From contig NZ_BMPI01000020.1 of NCBI RefSeq assembly GCF_014647515.1, positions 83,387-120,023 on the forward strand: a stretch of DNA of 36,637 nucleotides, given 5' to 3'. The notes under the pieces were generated by a model. It saw only the letters and a list, made by a program, of their open reading frames with translations, did no database searches and was not told where the DNA came from. Both the position numbers and the translations under genes were made by a program. Source of the DNA: Dactylosporangium sucinum. Its GTDB lineage: Bacteria; Actinomycetota; Actinomycetes; Mycobacteriales; Micromonosporaceae. This document shows, piece after piece, positions 15,759-22,871 of this stretch. The stretch's first letter is position 1, and every line of letters starts with the position of its first letter.

Positions 15759-16608
15759 CACCGAGCCGTTGAAGATCGCGGTGATCGGGGCCGGCGGGAA
15801 GATGGGGATGCGGGTCTCCAACAACCTCGTCAAGACCGCCCACCAGGTGTGGTACAGCGAAAACTCGCCCGCCGGGCGGGACCGCGTGACGGCGGCCGGG
15901 CGCACCCTCACCGACTCCCCCGCCGCCGTCGCCGATGCCGACGTCGTGATCCTGGCCGTGCCCGACCTGGCGCTGGAGTCGGTGTCGGCCGAGTTGGTTG
16001 CGCTGATGAAGCCGGGCAGCGTCGTGCTCACGCTCGACCCGGCGGCCGCCTACGCCGGCCTGCTCACCCGCCGCGACGAGGTCGTCCAGGCGGTCACGCA
16101 CCCGTGCCACCCGTCGGTCTTCGTGGAGCGCCACACGCCCGAGGAGTACGCGGACACGTTCGGCGGCATCGCGGCCCTCCAGGACGCGATCGCCGCGGTC
16201 GAGTCGGACGACCAGGCCGTGAAGGACCGGGTGGAGACCGTGGTGCGGGCCATCTTCGCCCCGGTCGGCGACGTGCACTGGGTGACGGTCAAGCAGCTCG
16301 CCCAGCTGGAGCCGACCCTGGTCGAGACCATCGCCTGCATGGTCGGCTCGCTGCTGAAGGAGGCGCTGGACGAGACCGTGAAGCTCGGCGTGCCGGAGCC
16401 GGCGGCCCGGGCGATCCTGCTCGGGCACACCCAGGTCGCGCTGGCGAACACGCTGAAGGGCGACAACCCGTTCAGCGACGCCTGCCTCATCGCGATGGAC
16501 TACGGCCGCGAGTCGATCCTGCGCGACGACTGGAAGAAGGTCTTCCGCGACGACGAGCTCGACCACGTGCTGGCCCGCATGCTGCACCTGAAGGAGATCG
16601 CCCGATAG
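15751..16608 (+). CDS. apnO: 6PGDH-like NAD-dependent oxidoreductase, probable D-apionate oxidoisomerase
   Basis: 285 residues; ATG start overlaps the previous gene by eight bases, with AAGGAG upstream. Rossmann motif GAGGKMG at 13-19, hydrophobic strands leading to VVILAVPD near 65-72, then THPCHPSVF at 116-124, FGGIAALQ near 137, and an all-helical C-terminal domain with QLAQLEPTLVET and LLGHTQVA. This layout, and THPCHP in particular, fits the ApnO family that oxidises and rearranges D-apionate to 3-oxo-isoapionate. It is the last gene of the operon and closes the route to L-erythrulose. Alternatives are other beta-hydroxyacid dehydrogenases, but the five-gene context favours ApnO. Confidence 0.8.
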   Translation: MTDTEPLKIAVIGAGGKMGMRVSNNLVKTAHQVWYSENSPAGRDRVTAAGRTLTDSPAAVADADVVILAVPDLALESVSAELVALMKPGSVVLTLDPAAAYAGLLTRRDEVVQAVTHPCHPSVFVERHTPEEYADTFGGIAALQDAIAAVESDDQAVKDRVETVVRAIFAPVGDVHWVTVKQLAQLEPTLVETIACMVGSLLKEALDETVKLGVPEPAARAILLGHTQVALANTLKGDNPFSDACLIAMDYGRESILRDDWKKVFRDDELDHVLARMLHLKEIAR

Positions 16609-16616
16609 GCGAGCGC

Positions 16617-16652
16617 CGAGCGGCCCGGATCAGGCGGGAACCGGGCCGCTCG
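16617..16652. terminator. Terminator between the apionate-type operon and lacI gene
   Basis: A perfect 12-base GC stem (16617-16628 with 16641-16652) with a 12-base loop. It starts nine bases after the apnO stop and overlaps the last codons of the convergent LacI-type gene, so it can end transcription from both sides. Confidence 0.8.
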
Positions 16653-17640
16653 TGCTGGCGCGGATGACGAGCTCGGGCGTGAAGACCTCGTGGTGTACCG
16701 CACCCGACTCGATGTTCTTCAGCAGCAGGTCCACCGCCATCGAGCCGAAGTCCTCGTGCGGAGTGCGGATGGAGGAGAGCGGGACGATCGACGACTCGGC
16801 ATATTCGATGTCGTCGTAGCCGATGACGGCGACGTCGTCGGGGATCCGCAGGCCGGCCATGACGAACGCGTGCATGATGCCGATGGCGAGCAGGTCGTTG
16901 ACCGCGAACACGGCGTCGGGCCGCTGCGCCGGGTCGCGGGCCACGATGCGGTGCCCGACGGCCCGCCCGGCCCGGATCGTGCGCTCGGCGATGTCGACCA
17001 CCTCGAGAGTGGCCGTCCCGGCCTCCCGCACCGCGAGGCTCGCCCCCTGCAGCCGCCCGGCGACCTGCTGGATCGACAGCGGCCCGCCGACGAAGGCCAG
17101 GCGCCGGCGCCCGAGCGACAGCAGGTGCTCCCCCGCGAGCCGCCCGCCGACGACCTCGTCCACCGAGACCGACGGCTGCTGCTCGGAGACGGCGCGGCCG
17201 CCGATCAGCACGTTGGGCGTGCCGCGCCGGCGCACCTCCGCCAGCCGGTCCTCCAGCCGCTCGAACGACGCGACCAGCATGCCGCGCACCCGGTAGCGCT
17301 CGAACAGCCCGATGTACTGGTCCTCCCGCTCGCGGTTGCCGTGCGCGTTGACGACGAACACCGCCAGCCCGTGCTCCGCCGCCCGCGCCTCCACGCCCTC
17401 GACGAGGGTGAAGAAGAACGGGTTGCTGAAGTCGGGCGCGATGTAGGCGATGGCGTTGCTCTCGCCGAGGCGCAGCTGGCGGCCGACGATGTTGGGGACG
17501 AACCCAAGCTCCTGGATGGCGAGGCGGATACGCTCGGCCTTCTCCTCCGACACCCGCTCCGGATGGTTGAGGTAGTGCGACACCGTGCCCAGCGCGACAC
17601 CCGCGTGCTGCGCCACCTCGCGAATGCCGACCTTGTTCAC
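16630..17640 (-). CDS. LacI-family transcriptional regulator
   Basis: 336 residues if the GTG at 17640 is used, which puts the helix-turn-helix right at the N-terminus (VGIREVAQHAGVALGTVSHYLNHP from residue 4, cut here across the motif). GTG 17664 and TTG 17682 are in-frame alternatives. The hinge-type RIRLAIQELGFVPN follows, then a periplasmic-binding-like sensor domain with AVNDLLAIGIMHAF and VAVIGYDDIEYAE. It is the last gene of the importer operon (SBP, two permeases, amidohydrolase, dehydrogenase, regulator), so it would be self-regulated through the operator over that operon's promoter. It is the best candidate to bind the TTGAAACGTTTCAA-like sites in this window. Confidence 0.93.
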   Translation of the reverse strand: MNKVGIREVAQHAGVALGTVSHYLNHPERVSEEKAERIRLAIQELGFVPNIVGRQLRLGESNAIAYIAPDFSNPFFFTLVEGVEARAAEHGLAVFVVNAHGNREREDQYIGLFERYRVRGMLVASFERLEDRLAEVRRRGTPNVLIGGRAVSEQQPSVSVDEVVGGRLAGEHLLSLGRRRLAFVGGPLSIQQVAGRLQGASLAVREAGTATLEVVDIAERTIRAGRAVGHRIVARDPAQRPDAVFAVNDLLAIGIMHAFVMAGLRIPDDVAVIGYDDIEYAESSIVPLSSIRTPHEDFGSMAVDLLLKNIESGAVHHEVFTPELVIRASTSGPVPA

Positions 17641-17686
17641 CGCGCCGTTGCCTCGTTCACTCACTGTCGGAATACTCCACAACGTC

Positions 17687-18754
17687 TCACGCGGAACTGG
17701 GCTCGCGCGGCACCAGCCGGTAGCGCGGGCGCACCCCGGCGAGGACGCGCTCGACGTCGTCCACCATGTATTCGAAGAACCTCGGCTCCGCGGCGTCCGT
17801 CACGCCGGCGATGTGCGGGCTCAGGAACACATTAGGCATTGTGCGCAGCGGCGAGTCGGTCGGCAAGGGCTCGGGCTCGACGACATCGAGGCAGGCGATG
17901 ATGTCGCCCCGGCGCAGCCGGTCCACCAGCGCCTCAGTATCCACCACGGCACCGCGCGAGACATTGACGAACACCGCCCCGGGGCGCAGCCGGGCGATCT
18001 GCTCCGGCCCGATCAGGCCTGCCGTCGCCTGCGTCAGCGGCACGAGGCAGATGACGACGTCGGAGCGCTTGAGCACGTTGTCCAGGCTCGTCAGGTCGAT
18101 GTCGTAGGCGTTGGCGAGCACGTCCGGGGCGCCCGGGTCGTGGGCGAGCACCCGCACGTGGAACGGCCGGAGCAGCTCCAGCAGCCGGCGGCCGATGTTG
18201 CCGAGGGCGATGAGGCCGACCGTCTTGCCGGTGAGCTCGCCGCGCAGGTAGCCGGGGTCATCGAGGAACACGGTCCGGTCGGGCCAGAGCAGCTCCCCCG
18301 CGATCAGCCGGCGGAACAGCGCGCCGGCATTGCGCAGGCCGATCATCGCCAGCGCGAGGGCCCACTCTGCGACCGGATCCGACGAGCCGTTGGTCGTGTC
18401 GCACACCACGATCCCGCGGCGGTGCGCGGCCGCCACGTCCACCCGGAACCCGAAGCGGTCGCCGTGGGTATCGCCGATCATGCGCAGCCGCGGCGCCGCG
18501 GCCATGACCGCGTCGGTGATCCGCGGGCAGCCGTAGCTCACGACGAGCGCGTCGAGGTCGGCGGCGAACTCGGCGACCCGCGCGGTGAGCGCCGGGTCCT
18601 CCGCCGGCGGCCCGAACACCCGGTCGGGGCCGTCGAGATCGAGCCAGACGACGTCGGCGAAGCGCTCCATCCGCTCGACGTCCTCGGGGAAGAAGTACCG
18701 GCGGCGGCCCGCCCCGGTCACGACGATCCCGACCCGTGGCTTCGGCGCGCTCAT
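17687..18754 (-). CDS. D-2-hydroxyacid dehydrogenase-family protein
   Basis: 355 residues; ATG at 18754 overlaps the amidohydrolase stop by four bases. Catalytic triad residues are present: R267 in NVSRGAVVDTEAL, E295 in VVEPEPLP and H314 in SPHIAG. The nucleotide-binding loop reads ALGNIG, with alanine for the first glycine. An insertion near residues 155-175 (WPDRTVFLDDPGYL) makes it longer than typical glycerate or phosphoglycerate dehydrogenases. Such enzymes reduce or oxidise 2-oxo/2-hydroxy acids with NAD(P)H. Inside an importer operon it probably acts on a sugar-acid breakdown product. The second, divergent paralogue beside the rhamnosidase gene shows the pathway uses this reaction type twice. 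Confidence 0.9.
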   Translation of the reverse strand: MSAPKPRVGIVVTGAGRRRYFFPEDVERMERFADVVWLDLDGPDRVFGPPAEDPALTARVAEFAADLDALVVSYGCPRITDAVMAAAPRLRMIGDTHGDRFGFRVDVAAAHRRGIVVCDTTNGSSDPVAEWALALAMIGLRNAGALFRRLIAGELLWPDRTVFLDDPGYLRGELTGKTVGLIALGNIGRRLLELLRPFHVRVLAHDPGAPDVLANAYDIDLTSLDNVLKRSDVVICLVPLTQATAGLIGPEQIARLRPGAVFVNVSRGAVVDTEALVDRLRRGDIIACLDVVEPEPLPTDSPLRTMPNVFLSPHIAGVTDAAEPRFFEYMVDDVERVLAGVRPRYRLVPREPSSA

Positions 18755-19602
18755 TGCAGGTGTCCCCGTTCGCGTAGCAGTGTCTCCAGCGTGCCGCCCT
18801 GGATCCGGGCGACGTCGTCCGCACTCAGGAAGTCGGCGTGGTCCCGCAGCACCTGCAGCGCCTGCCGGTAGCTGTGGTGCGGCAGCAGCGACGGCCAGTC
18901 GGACGACCACACCATCCGGCCCACACCCCAGTTCTCGGCGAACGCCTTGACGATGGGGAGCCGGTCGAGATACGGGTAGTCCCACGGCCGCTCGTGCCCG
19001 TAGTAGTACCCGGAGACTTTCACGAGCAGATTCGGTACGTCCTCGCGGTCGAGGACGAGCCGGAGGCCCGCGTCGATCCCGTTCGGATGCAGCATGACGA
19101 CCGCGAGATGGTTGACCATGATCGGCAGGCCGGGGAACCGGCGGGCGACGTCGCGCAGGTCGTCGTACCAGTTCGGCGGGGCCGCGAGGGTCACCAGCAG
19201 TCGCGCGTCCTGCGCGACCCGGAAGAACTCCCGCCCCTCGTCCGACAGCAACCAGCCGTCGTTGTCCGGTGCGAGGTAGTGGGACACGCCGACCGGCTGA
19301 TACTTCTCGATGGTCGCGCGGAGGCGGTCGGCCGCGCCCGGCCGGTGGTAGTCCGGCCCGAACCGGCTGTCGATGTCGGCGACCTGGAGCAACCGTCCCC
19401 TGTGGACGGCCGCGACCTCGGCACCGTAGTCGTTGTTGTCCTCGGCGTGCTCGATGCGCGCGTTCACCAGGAGCGCGGCGCCGACCCCGGCCCGGTCCAT
19501 CTCCAGCAGCAGGTTCTCCGCCCGGCCGCGGGACTCGGAGTCGGGCACGTCGGGCCGGTAGGGCCAGCGCGGCCAGACGTGGGTGTGCGCGTCGACGATC
19601 AC
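18751..19602 (-). CDS. Amidohydrolase-family (Amidohydro_2/COG3618-type) metal-dependent hydrolase
   Basis: 283 residues from a GTG at 19602 that overlaps the permease stop by four bases. Opens with the metal motif DAHTHVW (H6, H8); a later histidine lies in VNHLAVV (H165), and the conserved aspartate is D235 in WSSDWPS. This family includes L-rhamnono-, L-fucono- and other sugar-acid lactonases as well as 2-pyrone-4,6-dicarboxylate lactonase and decarboxylases. In a sugar-import operon with dehydrogenases a lactonase role is most likely. It would be the second lactonase of the island besides the SMP-30 type. The exact lactone is not deducible. Confidence 0.88.
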   Translation of the reverse strand: MIVDAHTHVWPRWPYRPDVPDSESRGRAENLLLEMDRAGVGAALLVNARIEHAEDNNDYGAEVAAVHRGRLLQVADIDSRFGPDYHRPGAADRLRATIEKYQPVGVSHYLAPDNDGWLLSDEGREFFRVAQDARLLVTLAAPPNWYDDLRDVARRFPGLPIMVNHLAVVMLHPNGIDAGLRLVLDREDVPNLLVKVSGYYYGHERPWDYPYLDRLPIVKAFAENWGVGRMVWSSDWPSLLPHHSYRQALQVLRDHADFLSADDVARIQGGTLETLLRERGHLQ

Positions 19603-20501
19603 CCCTTCACCGACCCGGCCGTCAGGCCCCGCATGACCTGCTGGTTGAGGATGAGGTACACGGCGAGGGTGCCGAACACCGTGATGCTGATGGCGGCGAA
19701 CAGGGGGCCGTAGTCGACGGAGCCGTACTCGTCGCTGAAGTGCAGCAGGCCGACCTGGATCGTCGACAGCTTCGAGTCCACGTTGAACGTCAGCGCAATG
19801 AGCAGGTCGTTCCAGACCGAGAAGAACTGCAGGAGCCCGATCGTGAACAGGCCGTTGCGGATCAGCGGCAGCCCGATGGAGAAGAACGCGCGGAACGGCC
19901 CGCCGCCCTCGATCGCCAGCGCCTCGAAGAGTTCCCGGGGCACGGCCCGGAAATAGGTGGCCATCATGAATACGGTCAGCGGGAGCCCGTGGCCGACGTA
20001 CGTGATGATCAGCGGCAGGTAGCTGTCGGAGATGTTGAGGTTGAAGTAGATGGTGAACAGCGGCAGCAGCACCATCTGCAGCGGCACCATCATGCCGCCG
20101 ACGATGAGGAAGAGCACGGCGTTGCGGCCCTTCCAGACCATCACCTCGAGGGCGAAGCCGGCCGCGGCGCCCAGCAGGAGGATGAGGATCAGGGACGGCA
20201 CCGTAACGATGAGGCTGTTGAGGGCGTAGTGCCCGAGGCTGCCGGTCGTCCAGGCGTCGACGTAGTTGTGCCATTGCAGCCCGCCCGGCAGGGACCACAG
20301 GGGCTCGTCGACGATCTCGCTCTTGGTCTTGAACGAGTTGGTCAGGATCCAGAACATCGGGTAGATCTCCGCGATGATGATCACCGCGATGAGCAGCTTC
20401 ACAAGGAGGCCGCCGGTGAGCCGGCCGGCGAGCGTGCCGGACTGCCGGCGCGGAGCCCCCGTCCGCGGACGCGGAGCCGTTTCGACGTTGATCGCGGTCA
20501 C
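19599..20501 (-). CDS. Carbohydrate ABC transporter permease, MalG type (CUT1)
   Basis: 300 residues, GTG start with GAAGGA upstream, three bases after the stop of the MalF-type gene. Six membrane segments; the cytoplasmic coupling helix near residue 200 reads ELFEALAIEGGGPFRAFFSIGLPL in two halves, a variant of the EAAxxxG loop that docks the ATPase. Typical MalG features are YPMFWILTNSFKT at the start and the closing QQVMRGLTAGSVKG. No ATPase gene is nearby, so it probably uses a shared MsiK-type ATPase encoded elsewhere. Confidence 0.95.
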   Translation of the reverse strand: MTAINVETAPRPRTGAPRRQSGTLAGRLTGGLLVKLLIAVIIIAEIYPMFWILTNSFKTKSEIVDEPLWSLPGGLQWHNYVDAWTTGSLGHYALNSLIVTVPSLILILLLGAAAGFALEVMVWKGRNAVLFLIVGGMMVPLQMVLLPLFTIYFNLNISDSYLPLIITYVGHGLPLTVFMMATYFRAVPRELFEALAIEGGGPFRAFFSIGLPLIRNGLFTIGLLQFFSVWNDLLIALTFNVDSKLSTIQVGLLHFSDEYGSVDYGPLFAAISITVFGTLAVYLILNQQVMRGLTAGSVKG

Positions 20502-20504
20502 GGT

Positions 20505-21389
20505 TCAGTCCTTCGTGAGGTCGCGCCGGGAGGAGCGGAAGACGAACAGGGTCACGGTGAGGCACACCAGGGTGATGACGAGCGCGAGCGTGCTGCCGTA
20601 GCCGAAGTCACCGAAGCTGAAGGCCGTCTTGAACATGAGCAGGTTCAGTGGCGTCGTCTGGTAGCCGGGGCCGCCGTTGTTGAGTGCGACGATCGAGTCG
20701 AAGACCTTGAGCGACGCGTTGAGGCTGAAGATGACGGTCGCCAGCAGCACCGGCATCGACAGCGGCAGCACGATGTGCCGCACGAGCCGCCAGGTGCCGG
20801 CGCCGTCCAGGCGGGCCGACTCCATGATCTCTTCCGGGATCTCGATCAGCCCCGCGTAGAGCAGGACGGCGAAGAAGCCCATGGTGCGCCACAGGTCCAT
20901 GATCACGATAACGATGAAGGCCTTGTTGCCGTCGGCGAACCAGTCGGTGCCGCCGAGCCCGACGAGGCCGAGGATCGCGTTGACCGGCCCCTCCTGCGGC
21001 GAGGAGGCGAACATGCGGTTGAACAGCAGGGCGACGGCGACGGTCGGCACCACCACCGGGAAGAACACCAGCGTGCGCACGAACGTCGAGGCCTTGCGCA
21101 GGACGAAGACGTACAGCAGCGCCAGGGCGTAGCCGAGCACGATCTGGCCCACGCTGATGACGATCGCGTACTTGAGCGTGAACCACAGCGCGTGCCCCGC
21201 CTGGGGATCGCTGAACAGCCGGTCGATGTTCTTCATGCCGGTGAACTCGAACCCGCGGACCGGGTTGCCGTGCATGAAGGCCAGGAAGAGGGACCAGACC
21301 GCCGGGACGACCATGACTCCCAGATAGATCAGAAGCGCGGGAAGCAGGAAGGTCGCGATGGCCTTCTTGTTCCCGAAGACGTGCTTCAC
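20505..21389 (-). CDS. Sugar ABC transporter permease, MalF type (CUT1)
   Basis: 294 residues from a GTG at 21389 with GAGAGGAC upstream. Six membrane segments; the ATPase-docking loop is EEIMESARLDGAGTWRLVRH followed by IVLPLSMPVL, the standard CUT1 EAA loop. It forms the translocation pore with the MalG-type subunit encoded just downstream. A stable hairpin separates it from the binding-protein gene upstream, which should lower its expression relative to the binding protein. Confidence 0.95.
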   Translation of the reverse strand: MKHVFGNKKAIATFLLPALLIYLGVMVVPAVWSLFLAFMHGNPVRGFEFTGMKNIDRLFSDPQAGHALWFTLKYAIVISVGQIVLGYALALLYVFVLRKASTFVRTLVFFPVVVPTVAVALLFNRMFASSPQEGPVNAILGLVGLGGTDWFADGNKAFIVIVIMDLWRTMGFFAVLLYAGLIEIPEEIMESARLDGAGTWRLVRHIVLPLSMPVLLATVIFSLNASLKVFDSIVALNNGGPGYQTTPLNLLMFKTAFSFGDFGYGSTLALVITLVCLTVTLFVFRSSRRDLTKD

Positions 21390-21412
21390 GGGAGGTCCTC
21401 TCCGTTGAGGGC

Positions 21413-21447
21413 GGGGTGGCGGCGCCCGGCTCGGACGCCGCCACCCC
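21413..21447 (-). terminator. Intercistronic hairpin after the binding-protein gene
   Basis: A perfect 12-base stem (21413-21424 with 21436-21447) with an 11-base loop, between the stop of the binding-protein gene and the start of the first permease gene. Such hairpins commonly cause partial termination or protect the upstream mRNA, giving more binding protein than permease. Confidence 0.75.
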
Positions 21448-21466
21448 AGGGCATGGACCGGGCGGA

Positions 21467-22759
21467 CTACGCCTCGGCGTCGAGGTCCGACTGGATGAGG
21501 GTCATGAAGTCCTTGGCGGACATCGCGCCGGTGAGCAGCGGCGCCGCGTTCGCGCTGGAGTCGTTGTTGGCCTTCGGGGTGAAGAGGCCCTCGAACCACA
21601 GCACGCTGGCCGGCGCGCTGTCGATCTTCTTCTGGATGTCGGCCGTGAGCGCCGGCAGGCTGTCGACCGGGGTGTTCACCTTGAAGCCGGAGAACGTGCC
21701 CTGCTTCTTGAGCGACTCGGAGCCCCAGTTCTTGGCGATGCAGGTCAGCCACGCGCCGACGCCGTCGTTGTACAGCTTGGCGTTGATGGCGTTCGGGGAG
21801 CCGACGTTCGCCGGGTAGCCCTTGATGCCGGGGACGCCGAAGAAGCCGATGTTGTCGCCGACCTTGTTCTGCTTGGGGTCGTTGACCGCGGCGAGGAACC
21901 AGGTGCCCATGTACATCATGGCCGCGCTGCCGTTGAGCATCTGCGCGTTCATGGTGTCGTAGTCCAGGTTGGTGATGCCGTCGATGAAGTACTTGCCCAG
22001 CTCCTGCAGCTTCTGCGCGGCAGCGACGTACTGCGGGTCGGTGAGCTTGGCCTTCTTGTCCTTGACCTTCTGCAGCGCGTCCGGCCCGAGCTGGCTGTAG
22101 ATGATCGCGCCCAGCCACCGGCTGATCGTCCAGCCGGTCTTGCCGGAGGCGACGAACGGGGTGACGCCCTCGGACTTCAGCTTCGCGGCGGCGGCGGTGA
22201 GCTCGTCGAGCGTGGTCGGGATCGCGATGTTGTGGTCGGCGAAAATCTTCTTGTTGTAGAAGATGCCCTCGATGTTGAACTGCAGCGGCACCGTCGGGAA
22301 GCTGCCGGCGTAGAGCTGCTCGATCACCGACTGCGCGGCCGGGGTCACCTGGTCCAGCACCCCGAGCTTTTGAAACGTTTCCTTCAGGTCCAGAACCTGG
22401 CCGGACACCTGCAGGTCACCCTTGGGGGCGATCAGCGACTGGGTTCCGGCGTACATCACCGGCAGCGCGTTCTGGCCGCCGAGCAGCTGCACCTTCGACT
22501 GCATCTCCGAGCTGGGGGTCTGCGACAGTGTGTACGGCAGCTGCTTCTGCGCGTCGGAGCACTGGTTGGCCTTCAGGTCGTCGAACATCGCGCCGGTCTG
22601 AGTGTTCTCGGTTGTGACCAGCACGGAGAACTCTTTGGCGCCGCCCACGGGGGCGTCGTCCTTCCCTCCTGAGCATCCGGCTAGGAGCAGGCTCGTCACG
22701 GCGGCGAACGCGATGGGAACGCTCGCCCGGCGGGGCATGATGCGCATCATCAGATTCAC
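21467..22759 (-). CDS. Sugar ABC transporter substrate-binding lipoprotein (CUT1)
   Basis: 430 residues; GTG at 22759 with GGAG nine bases upstream (ATG at 22750 is an in-frame alternative). Lipoprotein signal with LLLAGC, lipidated cysteine C29. The mature part is a cluster-B extracellular binding protein: FSVLVTTENTQ at the start, YNKKIFADHNIAIPTTLDEL in the middle, then many aromatic residues (GKTGWTISRW, MYMGTWFLAAV) of the kind that stack on sugars. It heads the importer operon, under a promoter whose -10 lies inside a LacI-type operator. The ligand is unknown; oligosaccharide or glycoside is likely from the CUT1 type. Confidence 0.95.
   Translation of the reverse strand: MNLMMRIMPRRASVPIAFAAVTSLLLAGCSGGKDDAPVGGAKEFSVLVTTENTQTGAMFDDLKANQCSDAQKQLPYTLSQTPSSEMQSKVQLLGGQNALPVMYAGTQSLIAPKGDLQVSGQVLDLKETFQKLGVLDQVTPAAQSVIEQLYAGSFPTVPLQFNIEGIFYNKKIFADHNIAIPTTLDELTAAAAKLKSEGVTPFVASGKTGWTISRWLGAIIYSQLGPDALQKVKDKKAKLTDPQYVAAAQKLQELGKYFIDGITNLDYDTMNAQMLNGSAAMMYMGTWFLAAVNDPKQNKVGDNIGFFGVPGIKGYPANVGSPNAINAKLYNDGVGAWLTCIAKNWGSESLKKQGTFSGFKVNTPVDSLPALTADIQKKIDSAPASVLWFEGLFTPKANNDSSANAAPLLTGAMSAKDFMTLIQSDLDAEA
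22370..22383. promoter_or_regulatory. Possible auxiliary operator inside the binding-protein gene
   Basis: TTGAAACGTTTCCT matches the island's LacI-type motif at 12 of 14 positions, in coding sequence about 380 bases into the gene. It could help looping with the promoter site at 22818 or be chance. Confidence 0.35.
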
Positions 22760-22817
22760 GTTCAGGGCTCCTTCAAGATCCGCGCCCGGCGGAGCGACTC
22801 GGGGGGCGCGTGGGGTG

Positions 22818-22831
22818 ATGAAACGTTACAA
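22818..22831 (-). promoter_or_regulatory. LacI-type operator over the importer promoter
   Basis: Plus-strand ATGAAACGTTACAA. On the minus strand it covers the -10 hexamer TAACGT at 22823-22828; the -35 TTGACC lies at 22846-22851 with exactly 17 bases between. A bound repressor would block polymerase. Confidence 0.72.
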
Positions 22832-22851
22832 GCAAGTTTCGGTCCGGTCAA
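22823..22851 (-). promoter_or_regulatory. Promoter of the importer operon
   Basis: TTGACC (-35, 22846-22851) and TAACGT (-10, 22823-22828), 17 bases apart, reading toward the binding-protein start at 22759. These are good housekeeping-type hexamers for a high-GC genome. Confidence 0.65.
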
Positions 22852-22871
22852 CAACCTCGGCCGGTTCCCAA

